From positions 992,001 through 1,056,000 of the forward strand of contig NZ_JBBLYU010000001.1 of assembly GCF_037911135.1 (NCBI RefSeq): 64,000 bases of DNA. The letters run 5' to 3'. Numbering within the stretch: position 1 is the first letter of the stretch; each line of letters opens with the position of its first letter. Position numbers and translations under genes: made by a program. The notes under the pieces were generated by a model, which saw only the letters and a program-made list of their open reading frames with translations, searched no databases and was not told the DNA's origin. Of this stretch, positions 17,523 through 26,700 are shown piece by piece. This DNA comes from Phaeobacter sp. A36a-5a (GTDB lineage: Bacteria; Pseudomonadota; Alphaproteobacteria; Rhodobacterales; Rhodobacteraceae).

Positions 17523-19820
17523 ATGGATAAATTCGGCAAGAGCCAACCCGTGAGACGGGTCGAGGATGTGCGGTTTCTGACCGGGCAGGGGCGCTATCTG
17601 GAAGATATCGCGCCAGCCGGGGCGCTGCGGGCCTGGGTGCTGCGCAGCCCTGTCGCCCATGGCACCATCACCCATCTGGATCTCGACATGGCGCGCGAGG
17701 CCGACGGCGTCGCGGCGGTGCTGGCGTTGGCTGATCTTGAGGCAGCTGGACTGATCGTGGGCATGGACGGTGCCGTGGTGACCAACCGCGATGGCAGCAA
17801 GGCAGCTGCGCCCGAACGGCCAATGCTGGCGCGCGAGCGGGTTCGATTTGTCGGTGAGCCGATTGCGGTGGTGATTGCCGAGACGCTGGATCAGGCGCGT
17901 GACGCAGGTGAGATGATCGAGCTTGATATCGACGATCTGCCGGCGAAACTGGATCTGGTCGCCGGGGGCGAGCAGCTGCACCCGGAGGCGCCTGACAACC
18001 GGGCCTTTGACTGGGGCATGGGCGATGAGGCCGCGACGGACGCCGCATTCGCCGCTGCCGCCCACCGGGTGGCGCTACAGGTCGAAGACAACCGGATCAT
18101 TGTCAACACGATGGAGCCGCGCGGCTGTTTTGCGCGCTGGGCCGATGGCCGGTTGCAGTTCACCTATGGCGGTCAGGGCGTCTGGGCGATGAAAAAGCAG
18201 CTCAGCGATAAGCTGGGACTGGCGCCCGAGGCGGTGCATGTCACCACACCGGATGTTGGTGGCGGCTTTGGCATGAAGGCGATGCCGTACCCAGAGTATT
18301 TCGCGGTTGCCCATGCCGCGCGGTTGCTGGGTCGGCCGGTTCTGTGGATCTCGGACCGTACCGAGGCGATGCTGAGCGATAATGCCGGGCGCGATCTGAC
18401 CTCTCTGGCGGAGCTGGCCTTTGATGCGGATCTGCGCATTACCGGCTACCGGGTCCACAGCCATTGCAACCTTGGCGCCTATAATTCACATTTCGGCCAG
18501 CCGGTGCAGACGCAGCTGTTCAGCCGGGTGCTGGCCGGGGTCTATGACATCCGCGCCACCTGGCTGCGGGTTGAGGGGATCTATACCAATACCGCTCAGG
18601 TCGATGCCTATCGCGGGGCCGGTCGGCCGGAGGCGATCTATGTGCTGGAGCGGGTGATGGATCACGCCGCTCACGCGCTGGGCGTCGACCCATGGGAGCT
18701 GCGGCGACGCAATTTTATCCGCGCCGACCAGTTTCCCTACCAGACCGCAACGGATGAGACCTATGACGTCGGCGATTTCCACCAGCTGCTGGCGCGCACC
18801 GAAGAGGCGGCAGATCTGGCGGGATTCGCTGGGCGCAAGGCCGCTGATGCGGAACGCGGAAATTTACGGGGCGTTGGGCTGTGTTACTATATCGAAAGTA
18901 TTTTGGGCGATCCTTCTGAAAGCGCGGAGGTCGCCTTTGAAGCGGAGGGTCGGGTGAGCATCTATGTCGGAACGCAGAGCAACGGGCAGGGCCATGAAAC
19001 GGTCTATGCGCAGTTTCTTGCGGATCAGACCGGAATCCCTGCCGCTGATATCACCGTGGTGCAGGGCGACAGCGACAGGATTGCCCAGGGCGGCGGCACC
19101 GGCGGATCGCGTTCGGTGACCACCCAGGCCAATGCCACGCTTGCAGCCGTCGATGTGATGATCGCCGCCTTTACCCCCTTCCTTGAGGAGGAGCTGGGCG
19201 TCGCCCATGGCTCCGTCACCTTTGACGGGGAACGGTTCACTGCCCCGGGCAGCAACCAGCGGCCAAGCCTGGTGGAGGCCGCAGAGATGGCCCGTGCGCA
19301 AGGCCGCCACGAGTTGCTGCGTCACGCGGCACGGGCCAAACTGCCGGGGCGTTCGTTTCCAAACGGAGCCCATGTTGCCGAGATCGTGATCGACCCGGAA
19401 ACCGGGCTGAGCCATGTTGATCGCTACACGGTGGTTGATGACTTTGGCAATCTCATCAACCCGTTGCTGGCTGAAGGTCAGGTTCATGGCGGGGTGGTGC
19501 AGGGGCTGGGGCAGGCGATTCTGGAGCGTGTCGTCTACGATGCCGACGGGCAGCTGCTCACAGCATCGTTTATGGACTATGCCTTGCCGCGTGCCGCCGA
19601 TGTGCCGATGATTGAGGTAGGCTTTGCGCCAGTGCCATCGACCCAGAACCCGATGGGTATGAAAGGTTGCGGCGAGGCCGGAACCGTGGGGGCGCTGGCG
19701 GCGGTTGCCAATGCGGTGCAGGACGCGGTCCGGGAGCGCGGCGTTCAGCAGATAGAGATGCCGTTTACACCACTTAGACTATGGGAAGCATTGAGGAATG
19801 TCGCTGACGCAGCTGAGTAA
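17523..19820 (+). CDS. Xanthine dehydrogenase-family molybdopterin-binding subunit (form II CoxL-like)
   Basis: A 765-residue large subunit of a molybdenum hydroxylase. The N-terminal aldehyde oxidase a/b-hammerhead domain begins VRRVEDVRFLTGQGRYLEDI. The active-site loop reads DAYRGAGRPEA (near residue 362), the form II pattern, not the AYRCSFR loop of true CO dehydrogenase. The catalytic base is the Glu of MKGCGEAGTVGA (near 718), and the MPT-contact QGGGTGGSRS block is present. I preferred ATG 17523 over GTG 17520 because AGGGGC is better spaced. No [2Fe-2S] or FAD subunit gene is adjacent, which is unusual because these enzymes normally need both. The last 23 bases overlap the next gene. 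The substrate is unknown. Confidence 0.88.
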   Translation: MDKFGKSQPVRRVEDVRFLTGQGRYLEDIAPAGALRAWVLRSPVAHGTITHLDLDMAREADGVAAVLALADLEAAGLIVGMDGAVVTNRDGSKAAAPERPMLARERVRFVGEPIAVVIAETLDQARDAGEMIELDIDDLPAKLDLVAGGEQLHPEAPDNRAFDWGMGDEAATDAAFAAAAHRVALQVEDNRIIVNTMEPRGCFARWADGRLQFTYGGQGVWAMKKQLSDKLGLAPEAVHVTTPDVGGGFGMKAMPYPEYFAVAHAARLLGRPVLWISDRTEAMLSDNAGRDLTSLAELAFDADLRITGYRVHSHCNLGAYNSHFGQPVQTQLFSRVLAGVYDIRATWLRVEGIYTNTAQVDAYRGAGRPEAIYVLERVMDHAAHALGVDPWELRRRNFIRADQFPYQTATDETYDVGDFHQLLARTEEAADLAGFAGRKAADAERGNLRGVGLCYYIESILGDPSESAEVAFEAEGRVSIYVGTQSNGQGHETVYAQFLADQTGIPAADITVVQGDSDRIAQGGGTGGSRSVTTQANATLAAVDVMIAAFTPFLEEELGVAHGSVTFDGERFTAPGSNQRPSLVEAAEMARAQGRHELLRHAARAKLPGRSFPNGAHVAEIVIDPETGLSHVDRYTVVDDFGNLINPLLAEGQVHGGVVQGLGQAILERVVYDADGQLLTASFMDYALPRAADVPMIEVGFAPVPSTQNPMGMKGCGEAGTVGALAAVANAVQDAVRERGVQQIEMPFTPLRLWEALRNVADAAE

Positions 19821-20997
19821 GAGGATCCTGGGATGGCTTGGGCGGCCTTTGCGCTCCGAGCATTCCGCCGAGACCAAGCTGCGTGGGCCGCAGGCGCATG
19901 TGATCATCCTGGATGGCACCATGTCGACGCTGGAACCCGGACATGAGACCCATGCGGGCATGGTCTACCGGCTGTGCCGCGAGGTCGGCCCGCAGGTTTC
20001 GGTGTTCTATGAGGCCGGTGTGCAATGGCAGAGCTGGCGCAAGACGACGGATGTGATGATCGGGCGCGGCATCAACCGTCAGATCCGCCGAGCCTATGGC
20101 TATCTTGCCTCGCGCTATCGTCCTGGCGACCGGATCTACCTGATGGGCTATTCGCGGGGGGCCTATGCGGTGCGCTCCCTTGCGGGGGTCATTGACGAGG
20201 TGGGGCTGCTGAAGGCCGAACATGCCACGGTGCGCAATATCCGCACCGCCTACCGGCATTATCAATGCGGCGGGGCCTCGGCCAGCGGGATGCGTAATCA
20301 TACCGCCACCAGCCTGCCGCCCGTGGCAGAGACGGGCGCAGAGACGGCCCCTGAACCCGATGCGACCGGTCATGGGCAGGCAATGGCGCAGACCGGAGCC
20401 TGTGTCGCCTCCACCTTCAGCGAGCGGTATTGCCACCGAAATGTGGAGATCGAAATGGTGGGGGTCTGGGATACGGTGAAGGCGCTGGGTCTGCGCCTGC
20501 CGCTGCTATGGCGCTGGGCGGAGCGGCGACACGGATTTCACAACCATCAGCTGGGCCGACATGTGAAGAACGGCTTTCACGCGCTTGCGCTGGACGAAAC
20601 CCGCCGGGTGTTTGAGCCGGTTCTCTGGGAATGCCCGGATGGTCACGACGGCAAGGTTGAGCAGGTCTGGTTTCGCGGCAGCCATGGCGATGTCGGCGGG
20701 CAGCTGGGCGGGTTCGAAGCGGCGCGGCCGCTGTCAAATGTCTCGCTGGTGTGGATGCTGGAACGGGCAGAAAACTGTGGCCTACCGCTGCCGCGCGACT
20801 GGCGGATGCGGTTTCCGGTTGATCCGACGGCGCCCTCCGTCGGGACCTGGCGCGGCTGGGGCAAGATTTTCCTGCTGCGCGGCAAGCGGCGGGTCGGGCT
20901 GGACAGCAGCGAGAGGCTGCACAGCAGCGTTGGCGCCAATGCCACCGACAAACGTCTGGCGCATTGGCAATCAGAGATGTCGAAGGCAGCCCGCTAG
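19798..20997 (+). CDS. DUF2235 alpha/beta-hydrolase domain protein
   Basis: A 399-residue protein with a DUF2235 domain, the fold found in Tle1-type phospholipase effectors and in many uncharacterised proteins. The nucleophile elbow LMGYSRGAYAVRSLAG gives S119, and the family's N-terminal LDGTMSTLEPG and later GVWDTVKALGL blocks are visible. The conserved FRGSHGDVGG segment supplies the likely acid and histidine region. There is no signal peptide and no T6SS gene nearby, so an effector role is not supported. The start overlaps the molybdenum hydroxylase gene by 23 bases in a different frame, so the two are probably co-translated. Confidence 0.85.
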   Translation: MSLTQLSKRILGWLGRPLRSEHSAETKLRGPQAHVIILDGTMSTLEPGHETHAGMVYRLCREVGPQVSVFYEAGVQWQSWRKTTDVMIGRGINRQIRRAYGYLASRYRPGDRIYLMGYSRGAYAVRSLAGVIDEVGLLKAEHATVRNIRTAYRHYQCGGASASGMRNHTATSLPPVAETGAETAPEPDATGHGQAMAQTGACVASTFSERYCHRNVEIEMVGVWDTVKALGLRLPLLWRWAERRHGFHNHQLGRHVKNGFHALALDETRRVFEPVLWECPDGHDGKVEQVWFRGSHGDVGGQLGGFEAARPLSNVSLVWMLERAENCGLPLPRDWRMRFPVDPTAPSVGTWRGWGKIFLLRGKRRVGLDSSERLHSSVGANATDKRLAHWQSEMSKAAR

Positions 20998-21552
20998 GCG
21001 GGCAGTAGGGCGCGCCATTGTCTGTGAGCGGCTGTGGGGGCCGGGATGGTGGATGCGCTGATGACGAGCACACAGCTGCGGGCAAAACCTGGCGGCTGCG
21101 GGAAGAACACTCATAGTCGTTGATCCGAAAGGGGGCAGGCCTGAAGGCAGGTTGCGGCTGAAGTATTCGCCGCGCTGGAGGAGCTGTGAGGGCAGGGAGA
21201 TGTATGTTCCTGGTTCATCATATCCTGCGGCAATTTTCTGTGACATATGGCGCGGCCGCGAAAGTCATAGAGATGCCGACAGTTATGCCTCTTTGACCAG
21301 ATGCGGTGCGTTCTCCGCGTCCTCAAGAAAAGCGCGCCAGGCTCGACCGCCCAAACACCCAGGATTTCGGACCCAGTCCGGCCCTTCACCACGAGCGTGC
21401 AACGGTCCGGAGCGCAGGACGGGGACGAAGCCGCGACGGCGGCAGGGGCGCTCGGTGATACCGTTGCGGGATGATCTGACGACTGAGATTTTGGGAATGG
21501 GCGTGTCTGTCTGACGATTGGGGTCTCTCAATCAACAGACAGGGAGTTTCCC
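20998..21552. other. Intergenic region before the IS91-type remnant
   Basis: Roughly 550 bases without a gene I can support. A minus-strand frame around 21283-21531 ends WRAFLEDAENAPHLVKEA and might be the tail of a protein truncated by the mobile element, but it has no partner sequence I recognise. The last 40 bases, with AACAGACAGGGAGTTTCCC before the ATG at 21553, look like the leader of the integrase. Confidence 0.4.
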
Positions 21553-22250
21553 ATGGCGGACATGAAGTTGACACCGCTTCGAGAGCGGATGATCGAAGAT
21601 ATGCGGATCAAAGGGCTCGGGGAGAGTTCGCAGAAGGCGCACATCCGGGCCGTTCGATTTTCTTGGCCGATCGCCGGATACTGCAACGCCCGAAGACCTG
21701 CGCGCTTACCAGCTGCATATGGTGAACACGAATGTCACCCCGTCGACCAACAATGCGGGGCTTGTGGGTTTGCGGTTCTTTTTCGAGACGACGTGTAAAC
21801 AGCCCGCGATGAAGGATTGCCTGCACTTTCGCACGGAACCGCGCAAGCTTCCGGTGGTGTTCAGCGCCGAAGAGGTGTTCGAGATACTCAGGGTCGCGCC
21901 CGGCCCTCGGCTTAAGTATCGAGCGGCGCTCAGTATTTCCTACGGTACAGGGGTGCGCGCGTCGGAAGTTTGCAATCTCAAGGTCACGGATATCGACAGC
22001 GATCGGATGTTGATCCACGTCGAAAAGGGCAAGGGCGGCAAGGATCGCAAGGTGACGCTGTAGCCCGGATTGCTGGAGCTTCTGCGTGACTCCTGGCGTG
22101 AGGCTCCACCGGATGGCTGGCTCTTTCCCGGAAAGCCCCGGATCAACCCGCTCTCACGGCGGCAATTGCATCGCGCCTTCAGCGCAGCCAACTGCGCCCC
22201 ACGTCGGCCATCGAGATCCGTCGCACGGAAGCGCTCGGCGCCCGTGTCGG
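21553..22250 (+). pseudogene. Tyrosine-recombinase (IS91-associated integrase) pseudogene
   Basis: A decayed site-specific integrase of the kind that travels with IS91-type elements. It starts MADMKLTPLRERMIEDMRIK at 21553, then shifts frame near 21665. It resumes in another frame from about 21719 with VNTNVTPSTNNAGLVGLRFF, then RTEPRKLPVVFSAEEVFEIL and LSISYGTGVRASEVCNLKVT, the recombinase core with its catalytic Arg (TGVRASE). An in-frame TAG follows GGKDRKVTL at about 22062, and reading continues PGLLELLRDSWREAPPDGW before similarity is lost near 22250. The C-terminal HxxR and catalytic Tyr region is missing. Frameshift, stop and truncation make it non-functional. Confidence 0.82.
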
Positions 22251-22880
22251 CTTGACCAGCGTGCTGCACAGCTGGGGATCAGCGTCGTGCTGAAAGCACG
22301 CCTCCGGCGTGGCCCCATCATCCCCAAATCCACATGATCGTCCCGGGTGGCGGCCTGCCGCCGGACGGCACCCTGTGGGTTGCCTGCAAACCTGGGTTTG
22401 TTCTGCATGTGCGCATGCTGTCGCGGCTGTCCCGGCGGGTGTATGTCGAAGGCCTGATGGCCCTGCACCGCGCAGGACAACTGAGGTTCTCTGGTGATCT
22501 CACCGTACTGGCATACCTGTCCCGCTAAACCCACGGCATCGCCATCTCCAAACACCGCCTGGTCAGCGCTGATGCAAACACCGTGGTCTTCAAATGGACA
22601 CACTACCGGATCAATAGTGGGGATCGCATGAAGACAATGCGGCTCAATACGTATGAGTTCATCCGCCGCTTCCTGATGCACGTCCTGCCAAACCGGTTCC
22701 ATCGCATGCGCCATTAAGGCTTCCTGGCAGGTGCCGGTCGCAAAGAGGCTTTGCCCCAATGCAATCCATGCGTCGCAACGGGGGCCAAACCGACGCAGTA
22801 AGGCCGATAAACGAGACCAACCCCATGCCAAAGGCACCGGCGCGGAGCCTCCAAACTCAGAAAAACCCGCGAAACTCTAA
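22250..22880 (+). pseudogene. IS91-family transposase fragment (internal deletions)
   Basis: Pieces of an IS91-type (HUH/Y1) transposase in mixed frames. Readable parts are VLHSWGSA at about 22260, then HHPQIHMIVPGGGLPPDG from about 22314, WVACKPGFVLHVRMLSRLSR, and FSGDL joined directly to TVLAYLSR with a stop right after. A further part from about 22620 reads GDRMKTMRLNTYEFIRRFLM then HVLPNRFHRMRH. The jump from GDL to TVLAYLSR skips about 35 residues expected in intact copies, and the whole N-terminus is missing. It and the preceding integrase remnant are the eroded core of one mobile element. Confidence 0.75.
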
Positions 22881-23123
22881 CCGATATTTTGGACCGATGT
22901 CTGCGCTTTCCCGATAGCACGGCGCTTCCATCCCGTGGCTTCCACCGTGTCAGATTGGTTAACGCGGTCCACACCGTATGACACGAGCCTAACCAACTGA
23001 TCCAAATGAAAAAATATTAGATAAAACGGGCTTTCGCTGCGGCTGCGCCAGGATCAGTTTTGATGATTTAGCGGCGTCAAAACCGGTCCTTTCCGCCGGT
23101 GTTAGAAACTGTTGAGTCTTGGC

Positions 23124-23170
23124 AAAGAGTGCTGCCTTCGGCGCTGTTAACTGGAAGCCGCACTCTTTTT
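23124..23170. terminator. Hairpin with T-tract downstream of the hydrolase gene
   Basis: AAAGAGTGC pairs with GCACTCTTT across a loop that contains an inner stem; on the plus strand it is followed by more T residues. It lies about 30 bases past the stop of the minus-strand hydrolase and can serve it, or stop transcription coming from the IS side. Confidence 0.6.
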
Positions 23171-23196
23171 ATTGATGGATCGAGCGAGAGCCTCTC

Positions 23197-24210
23197 TTAG
23201 AGCTCAAGACCAAACGTAATTGCGTCAATCAGCTGCAAGTGCGCAGTGGTGCGATCCGCGCCTTTCGGGTCCGTGCAGATCGGGTCGTCCTGCTCCTCTT
23301 CAAGCAACGCGGCGGCACCAGATTTGCAGGTGCCGAGGAACGTGAAGTGGTTTGCCGCTGCAATCTCAACGTATGTTGCATCGGGCAACCTGTTCGCGAG
23401 GTCATTTCCATCCGGTCCCACGTCAACAGCTCCGAGTCTGTCTGCATCACCCAGGTTGATGAGAGTAATCCCCGCCAAAGCGCCCTGGAGCGTCCCTGGA
23501 TCAGCGGCACCGCCAAAGCCGGGGTCGACAATCACGGCCCGTGATATGCGCGGGTCGCGTGCATCCGCTTCGAAACCGGGGTAGTCGGCAAACCGTACTC
23601 CGCCACGGCGGAAGAAAACGCAATCAGCAGCATCGGGACCAGTGCTGCAATTCGTGTCTTGCGCAGCACCATCGAAGCGGACGCCGGCCATTCCGAGAGC
23701 GGTGGTCCCGCCCAAGGAGAATCCGACGACGCCAATCCGATCTGGATCGATGAATGGCGCAAAAGCAGGGTCAGCGAGGATCATGTCGAGCGCGGCCGTC
23801 AGGTCATTTGCGCGCGCGCCCAGATCAACCGATCGGCGAGGGGAACTATCGCCGCTTGTGGATCCCGGATGGTTCACCGCCAAAACAATCGCCCCGTTCG
23901 CGACAAGGCCGCTTGTCAGCCATCCCAGGCTATCGGAATTACCGCCTGATCCATGGGACAAAAGTACAAGCGGATGCTCTCCCTGTGCAATGGCGGGGCC
24001 AATGAACGCGAAGGTCGGGTCGAAGATCGGACCATCGCCGACAGGCGCGCGATATGTGGGGTTCGCTGCCGGATACCAAATCGAGGCGGCGATGGGGCTG
24101 GCGCGGTGGTCGGCCGTCAGATCGAACCGGTCATAACCGGGCAGCATATCCGCCGCAACCGGAGCCGCGATTGGCAATCCAAGCATGGTGAGAAGGGCAA
24201 GGCGTTTCAT
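23197..24210 (-). CDS. Exported alpha/beta hydrolase (dienelactone hydrolase/PAF-acetylhydrolase-like)
   Basis: A 337-residue secreted or periplasmic hydrolase. The signal peptide MKRLALLTMLGLPIAAPVAA is preceded by a clean GGAGG ribosome-binding site five bases before the ATG at 24210, which is why I reject the eight-residue-longer start. The nucleophile elbow is GVVGFSLGGTTALG; an oxyanion-region motif VLLSHGSGGN and the terminal NHFTFLG His region complete the usual triad. Cys residues in DTNCSTGPDAADCVFF may form a disulfide. Related proteins are annotated as predicted dienelactone hydrolases. It is divergent from an AraC-type regulator that is the obvious candidate controller. The substrate is unknown. 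Confidence 0.83.
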   Translation of the reverse strand: MKRLALLTMLGLPIAAPVAADMLPGYDRFDLTADHRASPIAASIWYPAANPTYRAPVGDGPIFDPTFAFIGPAIAQGEHPLVLLSHGSGGNSDSLGWLTSGLVANGAIVLAVNHPGSTSGDSSPRRSVDLGARANDLTAALDMILADPAFAPFIDPDRIGVVGFSLGGTTALGMAGVRFDGAAQDTNCSTGPDAADCVFFRRGGVRFADYPGFEADARDPRISRAVIVDPGFGGAADPGTLQGALAGITLINLGDADRLGAVDVGPDGNDLANRLPDATYVEIAAANHFTFLGTCKSGAAALLEEEQDDPICTDPKGADRTTAHLQLIDAITFGLEL

Positions 24211-24324
24211 GGGAACCTCCGTTTTTAAACGCATGCCAATTGATGTGCGGATAAAGGCAGTTTATCGCGTCCTATTTTCGGGATTCAGGTCGTCACAATC
24301 CGGATTTTGGACAATAGTCGTGGC

Positions 24325-25362
24325 ATGCCCATGCTCCCGATCCCTGCTTTTGCAGCCATTGTCCTCGCGTATCTTGCCGCTCGCACCTTTATGTCAGAGG
24401 GCAGGCCGCTGCTTGTCGCCTTCCTTACCGCCTGCGCGGTTCAATCTCTTCTGGTCGCTCTGGTTCTGGGCTACGACATTGCGTGGCTCAGGCCCATTTT
24501 GCCAGTCAGTGCCACGGTCATCCCGCCGCTCGCCTGGATCACATTGCAGGATGCCCTGATCAGCCGGATATCGCTGCGTCAAACCGTGCTGCACGGCGCG
24601 GCCCCGTCATTTACACTGTTCTGTCGTGTCTTCGCGCCCGAGACGACGGATATCGTCGTGCCGCTAGTCTTTACTGGCTATGGCTGCGCGATCCTATATC
24701 TGTTGCACAGCGCCACAGACATGCCCCTTGCCCGGCTGGACGCCGGGCAAGTCCCTAAGGTTCTTTGGCAGGTCCTGGGCTGGGCGTTGATTGCTTCCGC
24801 CCTCAGCGACGTTCTCATCGCGGTCGCCTTCATGACGGGCAACGAAAAATGGGCTGGATGGCTGATCACCTTCTCTTCGTCTCTGGTGCTTGTGCTTTTG
24901 GGGTTGCTCAGTGGCAGCCCCTCTGCAGCGGGTGTGGTTGGCGAAGACCCAGATGAGCCAGCTCCACGCCCCAGAGAAACGAGTAAAGAGGACATCGAAA
25001 TCCTGGAAGTGCTTGAGACGTTTTTGAGGCGCGAGCCCATGCATCTTGATCCCAACCTGAGCTTGTCGCGGCTTTCGCGCCGCTTGCATCTGCCGGAGAA
25101 GCGCCTTTCGATGGCCGTCAACCGCGCGACCGGTGCCAATGTCTCTCGCTACATCAATAGCTGGCGCATTCGTCATGCCTGCAAGCTTATCGAGGATGGT
25201 GCAACCGTCACCGATGCGATGCTGGATAGCGGTTTCAACACCAAATCGAACTTCAATCGAGAATTTGTACGAGAGACCGGCGTTCCGCCGAGCCAATGGA
25301 AACGCGGAGTGCAACCATCTGCAAATGTGGCGCGGATTTTCGACGCGGGCAAAGGTGCTTGA
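24325..25362 (+). CDS. AraC-family regulator with N-terminal membrane domain
   Basis: About 345 residues. The N-terminal two thirds contain several hydrophobic helices (for example LPIPAFAAIVLAYLAA, AVQSLLVALVLGYDIAWLR, WAGWLITFSSSLVLVLLGLL), and the C-terminus is an AraC DNA-binding domain (LSRLSRRLHLPEKRLSMAVN, then DAMLDSGFNTKSNFNREFVR). Membrane-embedded AraC proteins of this kind are known in proteobacteria and probably sense signals at the membrane. The start is uncertain: ATG 24325 or 24331, or TTG 24307; none has a strong ribosome-binding site. It is divergent from the exported hydrolase across a gap of about 110 bases. Confidence 0.82.
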   Translation: MPMLPIPAFAAIVLAYLAARTFMSEGRPLLVAFLTACAVQSLLVALVLGYDIAWLRPILPVSATVIPPLAWITLQDALISRISLRQTVLHGAAPSFTLFCRVFAPETTDIVVPLVFTGYGCAILYLLHSATDMPLARLDAGQVPKVLWQVLGWALIASALSDVLIAVAFMTGNEKWAGWLITFSSSLVLVLLGLLSGSPSAAGVVGEDPDEPAPRPRETSKEDIEILEVLETFLRREPMHLDPNLSLSRLSRRLHLPEKRLSMAVNRATGANVSRYINSWRIRHACKLIEDGATVTDAMLDSGFNTKSNFNREFVRETGVPPSQWKRGVQPSANVARIFDAGKGA

Positions 25363-25999
25363 ACCGGTAAGCGTTTGAACATTATCCCCCTGCAAGCCGC
25401 CAGGCGCAAGAAACGGCCCTTTTGCCACGCACAGCCTGAAGCCCGAAGTCTCCAGAAAATCTCGCGCCACAACCCTGTGGCAAAACCTCGTTTGGTTTTA
25501 GCATGTTTTGGGCTGCCGACGGCCGACCTGTCATTCGTCGCCCCGCAGCATTCCTACACGTTGGGCTCAAACTGTTCGTCTGGAGCACCTTCCGCGAACG
25601 GCTGGTTTTGCGCTCCGCTGCCTCCGGTGCAACCCGCAGCATCCCATGAAGCAACTTGGCCCTGGCGAGCGTCCGCTTCCGGGGAAATGACCACGGAGTT
25701 TCGCACCAGCAGCATCTTTGGCGCGGCACCACTTATCTACGACAGCTTTGGGCTGCGTCCTTCCCTTAGCTGAGTATCCATTGGGGTACTGGATTGTGAC
25801 TTTATCGACTAATTCAGAGACCGAATCATCACCGTGAACTGCAGCGCCCTTCCTGCGCTGGAAGGTTTGTGGCTTTTTCCGAAGCTTGGGGATCCATCCC
25901 CTGGATTGACGGAAAAGACCTCTTAAAAGCGCTGATTTGTGCTCTCGACGCATGATTGCCGCCTTGACGCGGTCGGGTCCTTTCGGAAGAAATAACGGC
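25363..25999. other. Intergenic region between AraC gene and copper cluster
   Basis: About 640 bases. Long open frames exist on both strands (for example minus 25567-26397), but they have low-complexity composition and run antisense to the gene at 26000, so I do not call them. No promoter or operator could be assigned with confidence. The region may be debris from earlier insertions. Confidence 0.4.
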
Positions 26000-26392
26000 A
26001 TGGCGTTTATGGCACATATTCTTCGGCTGATCAGGGTGACTGCTACATGTGCAGTGATCATTGTGCTGGGTTTTTCGCTGCCATCCGCCGCGCATACTGT
26101 CGCGGGGCACCACGGCAATACGCTGACTGCGCAAAGTGCTAGCAACCACGGCGACGTTGCCGTGATCGCCGCGGCGCAAGACGTTTCCACGGCCGGGGCG
26201 CATGATCCCCAGGAGGCGTCGCAAAATGCTGCCGACACTGGAAACTGTTGCCTAGGCGCCTGTATGGCGGTTGGCGTGATCTCCCTGGAGTCGGCGGAAA
26301 TCGCCCTCAAGCGCCCAGTGCGCTGGCGGCAAGCAGCTTCGCAGCTGCCGTCCCAGCAACTGAACTCCCTGCTGCGTCCTCCGAAAGCCTGA
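26000..26392 (+). CDS. Small exported His/Cys-bearing protein at the head of the copper cluster
   Basis: A 130-residue protein starting MAFMAHILRLIRVTATCAVI, with a hydrophobic leader to about residue 28 (LPSAAH). The mature part holds HTVAGHHGN and, near the C-terminal third, GNCCLGACMAVGVIS. This Cys-Cys-x3-Cys cluster recalls small DUF2946-like or CzcI-like proteins found in front of metal-resistance genes. I chose the ATG at 26000, preceded by GGAAGA; an upstream frame to 25937 adds a basic, leader-less stretch. The function is unknown; metal binding is inferred from residues and from place. Confidence 0.62.
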   Translation: MAFMAHILRLIRVTATCAVIIVLGFSLPSAAHTVAGHHGNTLTAQSASNHGDVAVIAAAQDVSTAGAHDPQEASQNAADTGNCCLGACMAVGVISLESAEIALKRPVRWRQAASQLPSQQLNSLLRPPKA

Positions 26393-26425
26393 AACATCTG
26401 AACCGTTTTTAACGGCCGCTAATCA

Positions 26426-26447
26426 CTCCTGCACATCCATGCAGGAG
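26426..26447 (+). promoter_or_regulatory. Hairpin in the leader of the small lipoprotein gene
   Basis: CTCCTGCA pairs with TGCAGGAG across a six-base loop, about 30 bases before the ATG at 26476. A second small dyad, CCGTTtttAACGG, lies at 26403-26415. They may separate expression of the first gene from the lipoprotein-TolC pair. Confidence 0.35.
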
Positions 26448-26475
26448 CCGCGCAGATATTTCTCAGGAAAAACAC

Positions 26476-26700
26476 ATGAAATCTCTCTTACTGGCCGGGG
26501 CGGGCGCCCTGCTGCTGGGGGCGTGCGCCAAGTCACCGGCGGCGCTGCCCGATACCGCAGACTTGCAACGTGCCGCCGCGCCCTCCGGCCCCTACCGGTC
26601 CCTGAATTACCAGTCCCCTTTCAGGGGATTTGAAAACCACACGCCCCGCGGCCCTGCGTCCTGGCGCGGTGTCAACGGGCAGCAGCAGGAGAACCACTGA
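26476..26700 (+). CDS. Small lipoprotein coupled to the TolC-family gene
   Basis: A 74-residue lipoprotein. The signal MKSLLLAGAGALLLGACAKS has a lipobox LGAC with the lipidated Cys at 17. The remaining 57 residues are Pro/Asn/Gln-rich and probably extended (SLNYQSPFRGFENH is a readable stretch). AGGAA stands seven bases before the ATG. Its TGA shares the A with the start of the TolC-type gene (TGATG), so the two proteins are probably made together. I know no function for it; it may assist assembly of the outer-membrane partner. Confidence 0.68.
   Translation: MKSLLLAGAGALLLGACAKSPAALPDTADLQRAAAPSGPYRSLNYQSPFRGFENHTPRGPASWRGVNGQQQENH

Noticed and set aside
17523-19820. Carbon monoxide dehydrogenase large subunit
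   Set aside because: The active-site loop is AYRGAGR (form II), not AYRCSFR, and the partner subunits are absent.
19798-20997. Type VI secretion phospholipase effector
   Set aside because: No VgrG, Hcp, PAAR or immunity gene nearby and no signal; DUF2235 alone does not make an effector.
25567-26397. 276-codon minus-strand open frame
   Set aside because: It is antisense to the better supported gene at 26000, has no ribosome-binding site and no recognisable domain.
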